Shown: one piece after another, positions 1-6,603 of the stretch | How positions within the stretch are numbered: the first letter of the stretch is position 1 | Layout of the letters: the number at the start of each line of letters is the position of its first letter | Program-made: the position numbers and the translations under genes | DNA from: Deltaproteobacteria bacterium | GTDB lineage: Bacteria; Desulfobacterota; Binatia; DP-6 | NCBI GenBank assembly: GCA_005879245.1 | Contig: VBLA01000012.1 | Coordinates: 1-7,315, forward strand | Direction of reading: 5' to 3' | DNA: 7,315 bases | The notes under the pieces: generated by a model | The model's database searches: none | Told to the model about the DNA's origin: nothing | Seen by the model: the letters and a program-made list of their open reading frames with translations, nothing else

Positions 1-1132
1 CGAGGTTGCGACGGATCTCGAGGAGCGAGTCGCCACCGAACTTCTCGAGGAAGAGCTCGGCCACGACGAACGCCACGATCGATTCCGCGATGACGGCGGC
101 GGCCGGAATCGCCACGACGTCGGACCGCTCGATCGCGGCCGGGGCCTCGTCCTTGGTCGCGATGTCGACCGAATGGAGCGGGCTCATGAGGGTCGACAGC
201 GGCTTGAAGGCCGTCCGGACCACGAGGGGCGCGCCGCTCGACATACCCCCTTCGGTGCCCCCGGCGTTGTTGGTTCGCCGTTCGAAGCCGGCCCGCTCGT
301 CGAAGTAGATCTCGTCGTGCACGGCCGATCCGCGCCGTCGTGCGCTCTCGAAGCCGAGGCCGATCTCGACCCCCTTGGCGGCCTGCACGCTCATGAGCGC
401 GTGCGCGAGCCGGCCGTCGAGCTTGCGGTCCCACTGGGCGTGGCTCCCGAGCCCGGGGGGCAGACCCACGACGAGCGTCTCGACCACGCCGCCCAGCGTA
501 TCCCCCTTGGCCTTGCACTCGTCGATGAGTGCGATGACGCGACCTTCGGCCTCCGGGTCGGCCATGCGAACCGCCGACTCCTCGGCGCGCGCGGCGATCT
601 CCTCGGGCGCGAGCCCGGTCGTCCGGGCAGCGATGCCGCCGATCTCCACGACGTAGCCGAAGACCCGGACGTCGAACGGGGCGAGCAGGCACTTCGCGAG
701 ACCGCCCACTGCCACGCGGGCCGCCGTCTCGCGCGCGCTCGCTCGCTCGAGCACGTTCCGGACGTCGTGGTGGTTGTACTTGAGGGCGCCGGCGAGGTCA
801 GCGTGACCGGGTCGCGGGCGGGTGACCGCGAGGGTCGGGTCGCGATCCTCGGCCCGGGGGGACATCTTCTTCTCCCAGTTTCGCCAGTCGCGGTTCTCGA
901 CCCAGAGCGTGATCGGTGAGCCGAGCGACTCGCCCCAGCGGACACCGGCACGCAGCTCGACCTCGTCCCGCTCGATCTTCATGCGACCACCGCGCCCATA
1001 GCCCTGCATACGCCGGGCGAGATCTCGGTTGATCGCCGCGATGTCGATCGGGACGCCGGCCGGGAACCCTTCCACGACCGCGGTGAGACCGGGTCCATGC
1101 GATTCTCCGGCCGTCAGATAGCGAAGCGCCAT
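1..1132 (-). CDS. aroC: Chorismate synthase, 3' end cut by window edge
   Basis: Chorismate synthase makes chorismate from 5-enolpyruvylshikimate-3-phosphate with reduced FMN, the last common step of aromatic amino acid synthesis, in the cytoplasm. I translated the whole frame: it is open for 377 codons from an ATG at 1132 and runs off the left edge. Family signatures are all present: GESHG (residues 9-13, His12), the arginine- and glycine-rich RMQGYGRGGRMKIERD segment near 41-56, RPGHAD with the second conserved His at 110, RNVLERASARET near 125-136, NNAGGTEGGMSSG near 288-300, and RSDVVAIPAAAVIAE near 336-350. The last readable stretch, EKFGGDSLLEIRRN, is the usual C-terminal motif of the roughly 380-390 residue family members, so only a few residues are missing. 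The start lies 6 bases after the pilQ stop and has no well-spaced ribosome site; the nearest purine run (GGGAGGAG) is about 24 bases away inside pilQ. Translation therefore probably depends on coupling to pilQ. Confidence 0.97.
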   Translation of the reverse strand, partial: MALRYLTAGESHGPGLTAVVEGFPAGVPIDIAAINRDLARRMQGYGRGGRMKIERDEVELRAGVRWGESLGSPITLWVENRDWRNWEKKMSPRAEDRDPTLAVTRPRPGHADLAGALKYNHHDVRNVLERASARETAARVAVGGLAKCLLAPFDVRVFGYVVEIGGIAARTTGLAPEEIAARAEESAVRMADPEAEGRVIALIDECKAKGDTLGGVVETLVVGLPPGLGSHAQWDRKLDGRLAHALMSVQAAKGVEIGLGFESARRRGSAVHDEIYFDERAGFERRTNNAGGTEGGMSSGAPLVVRTAFKPLSTLMSPLHSVDIATKDEAPAAIERSDVVAIPAAAVIAESIVAFVVAELFLEKFGGDSLLEIRRNL

Positions 1133-1138
1133 GACTGC

Positions 1139-3664
1139 CTAGCCGCCCCGGCGACGCTCCTCCCACAGCTGCCCCGCACCCGGCAAGGCCGCCGTGCCGG
1201 CAGTGACCACCTTGGGAGTCAGGAAGACGAGCAGCTCCTCGTGGTGAACGTTCTCGAGCATGCGCTTGAAGAGCCAGCCGAGCGCCGGGATGTTGCGGAG
1301 GAAGGGCAGCCCCGACTCACGGTTGTCGGACGTGTTGCGGTAGATGCCACCCAGGACGACCGTCTCCCCGTTCCGGATGAGGACGTTCGAGTTGGCCTCA
1401 CGGCTGATCTCGTTCGGGATGCCATCGACCGTCCGCGTGAAGTCCGGCTGACTCGACTTGGCGTAGATGCTCATCAGCACGAAGCCGTCCGATGAAATCT
1501 GAGGGGTCACGACGAGGGTGATTCCCGTGTTGATCTTCTCGGTCGCGGTGCTCGCGCTCCCCGCCGCCCCACCCGTTCCCGTGTTGATGACGGTTCCGGT
1601 GGAGGGCAGCTTGACGCGGAGGATCGTGAGACTCTGGATCGTAGCCGCAACGTTGTTCATGGTGATGACGCGGGGGCGGCTGATGACCTTTGCTTTGCCC
1701 TCCTCTTCGAGAGCGGTCAAGCGGGTCGAGAGCGACTGCGAGCCGTCGATCGAGCCGAGCGCCAGGTCGAGCGCCGAGCCTGTCCCCGCGCCGAAACCCG
1801 ACCCAAAACCGGCGGGGACCGGGAAATCCGCCAGGAACGGGATCGGCAGCCGCGGGACGCCGGCTCCGGCCGAAGGCGGGGGAACCCCCGCACCCAGTCC
1901 AGAGCCGCCCAAACCAATGGTGCCGGGGAAGTTCATTCCGGTCGGGTTCCCCGTCTGCGGGCCTGCGTTGAACTGATAGCCCCACTGCACCCCGAGCGCG
2001 CGCGCGAAGTCCTTCGTCGCCTCGACGATGTTGGCCTCGATCAGGACCTGCGGGCTCTGCGTGTCCAGCTCGTGGAGGAGTTCCGACGCGTCGGCGATCC
2101 CGCGCGTGATATCCCGCACGATGATCGTGTTCGTACGATCGTCGAAGGTGACACTGCCGCGGTCGGTGAGGACCCCCTTCACCTTGTCGGTTAGCACATC
2201 GTCGGCGTGCGCGTAGTTGACCTTCACGTACTTGACGCGGAGCGGCTCGAGTTCCTTCTCCGCCTCGTCGGCAGCCCGCAGCGCCTCGCGCTCCTCCTTC
2301 AGGCGCGCGACGGTGGAGATCCGCACCACGTTACCTTCGTGCGTCGCCTCCAGCCGGTTCGAGTGGAGCACCAGGTCGAGGGCCTGGTCCCAGGGAACCT
2401 CGACGAGGTGGAGGGTCACCTTCCCCTTCACGTCGTCGGTCGCCACGATGTTGAGGCCGCTCACGTCGGCCAGGACTCGCAGCACGTTCTGAAGGTCGGC
2501 GTCCTTGAAATCGAGCGAGATGCGCTGACCGGCAAAGTGGTGCTCGCCGATCAGCTCCCGTGCGCCGGGCTCCTTCGCCTGCGCACGGGCCGACTTCGGC
2601 GGCTGCGTCTCAGCCGCAGCCGCAGCCGGCTGAGGCTCGGCCGGGGCGGGCGCGCTCGCATGGGGCGCGATCACGGGTGGGTCCGGCGTGGTCGCCGGCG
2701 CGTCGGGTGCCAGTTTCTCGCCGATCGGCTCTTCCACGATCGCCGCGGCCAGCGTTGCCTCTGGCATCGAGCTCGCCGCCGTTCCCGTCGCTCCGATCTC
2801 GGCGATCAGTCGCTCTCCCTCCTGACGCACGGCGCGCGTGCCTGGAGGCTTGCGGAAGTCGATCACGACGCGGAGCGTCTCGCCGCTCGAGGCCGCCCGC
2901 ACCCGCGATACCAGGTCGTCGGTGAGGGGGAAGCGGGTGGCGGGCGATGCCAGCTTCGCGTGGGGCCCCTTCAGGTCGATCACCAGCCGCGGCGGCGTGG
3001 CGAGCATGAACTGTCGCATGCCATCCGGCGCGCGCGTGAGCTCGACCGTGAGCCGGCGGGTCGCGCCAGCGGGTTCGATCCGTACGTCGCGCACCGCCAG
3101 TCCGTCCGACCCGACCGTCGCCCGATCGGGCACGCGGTCACGGGGGATCGGTGCGGCATCCCCTTCCGCATGCTCGAGGGGCCCTGACGTCCACGCGACG
3201 TCGGAGGAGTCGTCGGCCGGTGCCGCCGCCGTCACGTCGCCCAGCTCGACGATCAGGTTGTTGCCCTCGCGCCGGACCACATGGCGACCGGGGTCGCGAG
3301 CGAGATCGAGGACCGCGCGGAGGTTCGCCCCGTGTGCCCCGACGCGCGCCTGAGTGACGAGGTCGTCGGTGAAGGGTAGCCGTATGATCGGCACCCCTCC
3401 CGTCGGTCGAGGACCCGAGAGGTCGATCACCACGCGGGGCGGCCCGGTGAGCAGAATGTCCTGTACGTTGTCGGGCTCGCGGCTGAGCACGATCGTCACG
3501 CGTCGCCCGCTCCCCAGCGGCTCGATCCGCACGTCCCGCGCCTCGAGCCATTGGGTCGAGGACCCAGCCACCACCCCGGCGTCCGGTGTCTGCGGGCCCC
3601 GGGCGATCGGCGCGCAGGCCGCGCCGAGCATGAGCAGCACAAGCGTAGGTCTAAGCCGCCTCAT
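1139..3664 (-). CDS. pilQ: Type IV pilus secretin PilQ
   Basis: PilQ is the multimeric outer-membrane channel through which the type IV pilus passes. The 841 residues read, in order: an N-terminal export signal (1-16) ending at a lipobox-like LGAAC with Cys17; two AMIN (peptidoglycan-binding type) domains at about 44-144 and 193-293; a Pro/Ala-rich linker at about 294-372; an N0/STN-like domain at about 378-450 (LDFKDADLQNVLRVLADVSG); an N1 secretin domain at about 474-545; and the C-terminal secretin domain at about 546-822. The secretin signature runs GETVVLGGIY (766-775) then SGLPFLRNIPALGWLF; Arg790 stands where a small residue is usual. A Gly/Pro-rich insert spans about 566-630. Cys17 is the only cysteine in the protein, and the +2 residue is Ala, so outer-membrane lipidation is plausible (inference). 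The ATG overlaps the pilP stop as ATGA, preceded by a purine run (GAGAGGGGGA) that can serve as ribosome site. aroC follows with no visible terminator. Confidence 0.96.
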   Translation of the reverse strand: MRRLRPTLVLLMLGAACAPIARGPQTPDAGVVAGSSTQWLEARDVRIEPLGSGRRVTIVLSREPDNVQDILLTGPPRVVIDLSGPRPTGGVPIIRLPFTDDLVTQARVGAHGANLRAVLDLARDPGRHVVRREGNNLIVELGDVTAAAPADDSSDVAWTSGPLEHAEGDAAPIPRDRVPDRATVGSDGLAVRDVRIEPAGATRRLTVELTRAPDGMRQFMLATPPRLVIDLKGPHAKLASPATRFPLTDDLVSRVRAASSGETLRVVIDFRKPPGTRAVRQEGERLIAEIGATGTAASSMPEATLAAAIVEEPIGEKLAPDAPATTPDPPVIAPHASAPAPAEPQPAAAAAETQPPKSARAQAKEPGARELIGEHHFAGQRISLDFKDADLQNVLRVLADVSGLNIVATDDVKGKVTLHLVEVPWDQALDLVLHSNRLEATHEGNVVRISTVARLKEEREALRAADEAEKELEPLRVKYVKVNYAHADDVLTDKVKGVLTDRGSVTFDDRTNTIIVRDITRGIADASELLHELDTQSPQVLIEANIVEATKDFARALGVQWGYQFNAGPQTGNPTGMNFPGTIGLGGSGLGAGVPPPSAGAGVPRLPIPFLADFPVPAGFGSGFGAGTGSALDLALGSIDGSQSLSTRLTALEEEGKAKVISRPRVITMNNVAATIQSLTILRVKLPSTGTVINTGTGGAAGSASTATEKINTGITLVVTPQISSDGFVLMSIYAKSSQPDFTRTVDGIPNEISREANSNVLIRNGETVVLGGIYRNTSDNRESGLPFLRNIPALGWLFKRMLENVHHEELLVFLTPKVVTAGTAALPGAGQLWEERRRGG
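2786..3535 (-). repeat. Tandem duplicated AMIN domains inside pilQ
   Basis: Residues 44-144 (3233-3535) and 193-293 (2786-3088) of PilQ align without gaps over 101 residues, with about 48 identities by hand count. Shared landmarks are DVRIEP, RVVIDL or RLVIDL with GP, TDDLV, and the EG..LI.E.G end. The copies start 149 residues apart, with a less conserved spacer of about 48 residues. AMIN domains in PilQ and AmiC proteins bind peptidoglycan, so the pair probably anchors the secretin in the cell wall (family knowledge). Confidence 0.85.
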
Positions 3665-4125
3665 CGCGTCCCCCTCTCGGACGTCCGCAACTGCAGGACG
3701 ACGCTCGATGGATGGCGGTCCCCGTAGAAGTCGACGGAGTCCTCCTCCACGAGCACCTGCCCGCGCTCGATGGCGCGCACCTGACCACCGTTCAGCCCGA
3801 TGGAGGTGCCCACCTTGATGATGTAGCCGAGCCCGGCGTCGTCCTCGACGACCGCCCGTGGCTCGCGGGTGTCATAGATGATCGCGACGAGTTTTAGCTG
3901 CCCGATCTCGTAGCGTTCGAGTGGCGTGCGGGGCTCACCCGTCGCGGTCGCCGGTGACGCGCGCGGTGGACGGAACGGATCCCGCCGGCCGATGGGATCG
4001 TATGCGGATCCCTCCGCCGGCTCGACCGCGTTGACGGACTCGGGTGCGGGCGCCACCGCCCACACCCGGCCGGCCACGACGAGAGAACCGAGAGCGAGCA
4101 CCCGAGAGGCCCGGCGTCGATTCAT
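3661..4125 (-). CDS. pilP: Type IV pilus alignment protein PilP
   Basis: PilP links the inner-membrane PilN/PilO pair to the N0 domain of PilQ in the periplasm. The 154 residues show an arginine-rich N-terminus (MNRRR), a hydrophobic stretch at about 8-19 and a likely signal peptidase I site after VWA (residue 23). Next come the family motif YDPIGRRDPF (42-51), a disordered Pro/Ala region, and the folded beta domain from about 67 (PLERYEIGQLKLVAII) to about 147 (GYIIKVGTSIG, GQVRAIERGQV, VVLQL). The best-studied PilP proteins (Neisseria, Pseudomonas) are inner-membrane lipoproteins; this one contains no cysteine at all, so it cannot be lipidated in the normal way. Either it is a free periplasmic protein or the N-terminal helix stays uncleaved. 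The ATG at 4125 overlaps the pilO stop as ATGA, and its TGA overlaps the pilQ start. Confidence 0.94.
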   Translation of the reverse strand: MNRRRASRVLALGSLVVAGRVWAVAPAPESVNAVEPAEGSAYDPIGRRDPFRPPRASPATATGEPRTPLERYEIGQLKLVAIIYDTREPRAVVEDDAGLGYIIKVGTSIGLNGGQVRAIERGQVLVEEDSVDFYGDRHPSSVVLQLRTSERGTR

Positions 4126-4748
4126 GTCGTTTTTCCCGCCGCTTTCTTCTTCTTCTCTTCCTGCAGCCGCTGCCGCTCCGCCTCGTCGAGGAAGCGGAAG
4201 GTCGTGGTCGTGCAGGCCGCATCGAGCATCATCTGATCGCCCTCGAGGTGCGGCTTGCGAAGCTGGATGTCGCCGACGTTGACGATCCGGTCGAGCCGGC
4301 GCACCCGGTCGAGGAAGAGTGCCACCTCGTGGTAGGTGCCGCGCATCTGCATCTCCACGGGCACCTCGGCGTAGAAGTCGTGATAGAGCTCGGGCTTCTG
4401 ACGGAAGAGCACGATCTCGAGCCCGACCGCGCGCGCGCTCGCCGCGACGTTGGAGAGGAGGTCGGCGATCTCCCGTTGGTCGGGCAAGCGGGACTGGGCG
4501 CGGCGCAGCTCGGCCGTCAGGTCCCGCACCTCACGCTCGGCGTCAGCGCGCGCGTTCATCTTGGTGCGCTTCGTGTCGAGCTCGGCTCGCCGCTGGCTCA
4601 CGTGCGTACGGAGCTCGCCGAGCGCATCGTGCTCGGGCCCGTACCAGTACTGCCAGTCGAGGATCACGACCGCCAGCAGGATCGCGCCGAACCCGGCGAC
4701 TTTCTGGCTTTTCGGCCGATCGAGGAGATCGTCGAGCACCGCCGCCAT
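4122..4748 (-). CDS. pilO: Type IV pilus alignment protein PilO
   Basis: PilO is a bitopic inner-membrane protein that pairs with PilN and binds PilP. The 208 residues show a short cytoplasmic tail (1-16, DDLLDRPKSQK), one transmembrane helix at about 17-36, a charged heptad-like coiled coil at about 40-87, and a ferredoxin-like periplasmic domain at about 88-190. The family motif LPDQREI is at 88-94, followed by LLSNVAASARAVGLEI and GTYHEVALFLDRV (137-149). The C-terminus is a Lys-rich helix (EEKKKKAAGK). Length is typical. The ATG is supported by GGAG six bases upstream, a second AGGAG further up, and a TAA in another frame ending directly against the ATG. The annotated pilN frame runs 85 bases into this gene; see pilN. 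Confidence 0.95.
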   Translation of the reverse strand: MAAVLDDLLDRPKSQKVAGFGAILLAVVILDWQYWYGPEHDALGELRTHVSQRRAELDTKRTKMNARADAEREVRDLTAELRRAQSRLPDQREIADLLSNVAASARAVGLEIVLFRQKPELYHDFYAEVPVEMQMRGTYHEVALFLDRVRRLDRIVNVGDIQLRKPHLEGDQMMLDAACTTTTFRFLDEAERQRLQEEKKKKAAGKTT

Positions 4749-5212
4749 TTATTGCTCCGCTCCTGCCGCCGGCCGGTCGGCAGCCGTCGGAGAAAATCGG
4801 CGACCGTCTGCTCATCGACGCCCAGGCCGGAGAGTTTGAGCTTGCCGCTCGTCTCCGTGAACTCCGTGAGCCAGAGCTTGTCCGGCGTCGCGGTCGAGAG
4901 ATCCGCGAGGATGCGTACCGGGCCCACCTTCTTTGCCTCGAGCTCTCCGATGACGCGGAGCTTGTCGCGGAGCTCCTGCTTCTGCTGCTCCATGTGGGTG
5001 ACGTCGGCGTAGGGCCCCTGGATGTCCGCGAGCTCGACCGTCACGCGCCGCAGCTGCCGCTGCAGGGAGCTCAGGCACAGTTGCTGCCAGGCGTGCGCAG
5101 CGAAGAGTCCGACGACGGCCAGCACGAGCACGAACGTGCCGACCGCCAGCTCCTGCCGGCGCCCAGCGGCGCGCTCGGCTTCCTGCGTGGGGAGGAGATT
5201 GATGCGGATCAT
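4664..5212 (-). CDS. pilN: Type IV pilus assembly protein PilN, abnormal C-terminus
   Basis: PilN connects cytoplasmic PilM to periplasmic PilO. The 182-residue reading starts MIRINLLP, the conserved PilM-docking peptide, followed by a transmembrane helix at about 24-42, a coiled coil at about 46-92 (QRQLRRVTVELADIQ, EQQKQELRDKLRVIGELEAKK), and the first half of the periplasmic domain (GPVRILADLSTATPDKLWLTEF, GKLKLSGLGVDEQTVADFLRRL, to 144). After Leu144 the family normally continues about 35-40 residues with an aromatic (YF-like) strand, a linker and a last strand. Here the frame instead reads PTGRRQERSNKWRRCS and on into pilO for 85 bases, a tail that looks like out-of-frame pilO sequence. 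In another frame a TAA sits directly before the pilO ATG. So the true end may be near 4749-4781, after a one-base indel or a deletion. The start overlaps the pilM stop as ATGA. The identity is secure; the C-terminal end is not. Confidence 0.85.
   Translation of the reverse strand: MIRINLLPTQEAERAAGRRQELAVGTFVLVLAVVGLFAAHAWQQLCLSSLQRQLRRVTVELADIQGPYADVTHMEQQKQELRDKLRVIGELEAKKVGPVRILADLSTATPDKLWLTEFTETSGKLKLSGLGVDEQTVADFLRRLPTGRRQERSNKWRRCSTISSIGRKARKSPGSARSCWRS
4755..4764 (-). promoter_or_regulatory. Ribosome binding site of pilO
   Basis: Read on the minus strand, AGGAG (4764-4760) and GGAG (4758-4755) lie 11 and 6 bases before the pilO ATG at 4748. The GGAG spacing is good. The region also carries a TAA (4751-4749) touching the ATG, which is how a normal pilN-pilO junction would look. 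It supports the chosen pilO start and an independent initiation rather than an 85-base coding overlap. Confidence 0.6.
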
Positions 5213-6327
5213 TTGTCCCCCGGCCGGCGGGTCGCGAGACCGGCCGTCACCGCAAGCGCGGGGCCGCTCGCCTGCACGAGTTCCCGGTTCACCCCTCGGT
5301 CGACGGTGATGCGACGAAAGGGCGACGCCACCTCGACGCTGCACCCGAGCTTCTCGGCCAGCAAGGTCGCGAGTCCCGTGGTCGGTGCCGTGCCGCCCGA
5401 GAGCACGATGCCGCCGAGCGGCTCGTCGGTCGCGGCGGTCCAGAAGAAGCTGAGCGCGCGCTGAATTTCCTCGACGATGAACTCCGTCACCGACCCAAGC
5501 ACCGGTGCAACCGCCGCGCCGTCGGTGTCACGCACCGACTTACCCAGCTTGAGCGCCTCGGCCTCCTCCGGCGACACGCCGAGCTGGCGCGAGATCGCGT
5601 CGGTGTACTCGGCGCCCCCGATCGGCACATCGCCCGTGAACGTCGAGCGACCCCCCTTGAGGATGTTGATCGAGGAATAGCGAGCGCCGACATTGACGAG
5701 GGCGACGGGTTGGCCGTCGGCCGGGTCGTAGTTCAGCTCGAACATGTTCTCGAGCGCGAAGTAGTCGACGTCCACGAGGATGGGCTCCAACTCAGCGGCG
5801 CGGATCGCCTCGGTGTAGCTGTTGATGATCTCCTTCTTCACCGCGACGACCAGGACCTCCATCTTGTTGCCCGCTTCCATCCAGTCGATGACCTGGTAGT
5901 CGAGCGTCACGTTGTCGAGCGAATCCGGGATGAGATGCGCGGCCTCGGCGAGCACGGCGGCGTCGACCGCGGCGCCGCTCTGCGCCGGCATGATGACCTT
6001 CTTCACGATGACCGCGGGGCCGGGGACCGCGGTGATCACCTCACGCGCTTGCGTGCCGTGAGTCGTCACCAGCGAGCGGATGGCGTCCACCACCGGCCCC
6101 TCGTCCTGGATGACGTTGGACTGCACCACCCCCGGTTGCAGCGGAGCGATGCCGAGCGCGGTGATTCGCGGTCCGCCGGGTCCGTGATGCACCTCGGCGA
6201 GCTTCACGCTGCTCGAACCGATGTCGAGCACGAGGTAGCCGCGCCGACGGCGAAACGGATTGGAGAGCGTTGCGGACAGAACGCGGCCGACGATGGAATG
6301 CCGGGTCAGGGCGTCAGAGGGCGCCAA
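5209..6327 (-). CDS. pilM: Type IV pilus assembly protein PilM (actin-like ATPase fold)
   Basis: PilM is a cytoplasmic actin/FtsA-like nucleotide-binding protein that grips the PilN N-terminal peptide. The 372 residues show the phosphate-1 loop LVLDIGSSSVKLAEV (32-46, DIGSSS 35-40), a long central region ending DYFALENMFELNY (188-200), the phosphate-2 loop VNVGARYSSINIL (211-223), EFIVEEIQRALSFFW (282-296), and the adenosine motif GGIVLSGGTA (305-314). The N-terminus is about 15-20 residues longer than many homologues and has a basic NPFRRRRG stretch before the core. The start codon is TTG: it is the first start in the frame after an in-frame TGA seven codons upstream, and AGGAGG sits eight bases before it. 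No ATG or GTG offers an alternative before the conserved core. The gene heads the operon and its stop overlaps pilN. The cognate INLLP motif in PilN fits. Confidence 0.96.
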   Translation of the reverse strand: MAPSDALTRHSIVGRVLSATLSNPFRRRRGYLVLDIGSSSVKLAEVHHGPGGPRITALGIAPLQPGVVQSNVIQDEGPVVDAIRSLVTTHGTQAREVITAVPGPAVIVKKVIMPAQSGAAVDAAVLAEAAHLIPDSLDNVTLDYQVIDWMEAGNKMEVLVVAVKKEIINSYTEAIRAAELEPILVDVDYFALENMFELNYDPADGQPVALVNVGARYSSINILKGGRSTFTGDVPIGGAEYTDAISRQLGVSPEEAEALKLGKSVRDTDGAAVAPVLGSVTEFIVEEIQRALSFFWTAATDEPLGGIVLSGGTAPTTGLATLLAEKLGCSVEVASPFRRITVDRGVNRELVQASGPALAVTAGLATRRPGDK

Positions 6328-6334
6328 GGCTTTG

Positions 6335-6341
6335 TCCTCCT
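6335..6341 (-). promoter_or_regulatory. Ribosome binding site deciding the pilM TTG start
   Basis: The minus strand reads GATGAGGAGGACAAAGCC and then TTG. AGGAGG (6341-6336) is a full anti-16S match eight bases before TTG at 6327. An ATG overlapping this site (ATGAGGAGG) is out of frame with pilM, and the in-frame TGA just upstream excludes a longer protein. Confidence 0.85.
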
Positions 6342-6357
6342 CATCTCAACACCCACC

Positions 6358-6431
6358 CTGCGAGCCCGGCTGCGAGGTCACCTCGGACGTAGATGGCGGA
6401 AGGAAGAAGCGACGGGAGTATGCGCTGCGAG
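6358..6431. repeat. Three CTGCGAG repeats in pilM leader and promoter
   Basis: On the plus strand CTGCGAG occurs at 6358-6364, 6370-6376 and 6425-6431. The last two extend to an identical 11-mer GCTGCGAGGTC at 6369-6379 and 6424-6434, 55 bases apart. One copy lies in the sigma-70 spacer and two lie in the 5' leader. This could be a repeated operator; in a GC-rich region chance is also possible. Confidence 0.4.
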
Positions 6432-6445
6432 GTCTCGCTTGTCAA
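6417..6445 (-). promoter_or_regulatory. Sigma-70-type promoter for pilMNOPQ-aroC
   Basis: Read leftward: -35 TTGACA (6445-6440, full consensus), 17-base spacer, -10 CATACT (6422-6417, 4 of 6). Transcription would begin near 6410 and give a leader of about 83 bases to the pilM TTG. Spacing is optimal and the position directly precedes the operon. Confidence 0.65.
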
Positions 6446-6451
6446 AACAAG
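6427..6451. promoter_or_regulatory. Two dyads across the pilM -35 and spacer, candidate operator
   Basis: GCGAG-GT-CTCGC (6427-6438) is a perfect 5-2-5 inverted repeat lying inside the promoter spacer. CTTGT-CAAA-ACAAG (6438-6451) is a perfect 5-4-5 inverted repeat covering the -35 hexamer. Adjacent dyads in these places are typical of repressor binding sites, but no regulator is encoded in the window and each arm is short. Confidence 0.4.
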
Positions 6452-6603
6452 ATCCGTCAAAGTGGCTCTCCCGACCTCTTCTTCGATGCAACCCGCGTGC
6501 CCCGTCCGGCGAAAACTCCGGCTCCAGAAACGAGAAGACCCGGCCGCGTCACCGCTAACCGGGTCTCCTCGTGTGCAGAAAGGAGGGGCTGATCGATCAC
6601 GGG

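Noticed and set aside
173..919. 248-residue plus-strand frame opposite aroC, and other long frames opposite the pil genes
   Set aside because: These are antisense shadows produced by high GC; the opposite strand carries full-length proteins with clear family motifs.
1720..1970. Gly/Pro-rich insert in PilQ (about residues 566-630) as a foreign insertion
   Set aside because: It keeps the frame and base composition of the gene, and low-complexity variable loops are common at this point in secretins.
2207..3187. 326-residue plus-strand frame opposite pilQ
   Set aside because: It is Arg-rich antisense of the PilQ AMIN and linker regions with no start signal or motif.
6500..6525. TCCGGCGAAAACTCCGGC as a terminator hairpin in the pilM leader
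   Set aside because: Only a 4-base CCGG stem forms and no T-run follows on either strand.
6457..6552. Short 31-codon frame (GTG start) in the pilM leader, possible leader peptide
   Set aside because: The upstream GAGGAG is about 12 bases away, the sequence has no regulatory codon run, and nothing links it to attenuation.
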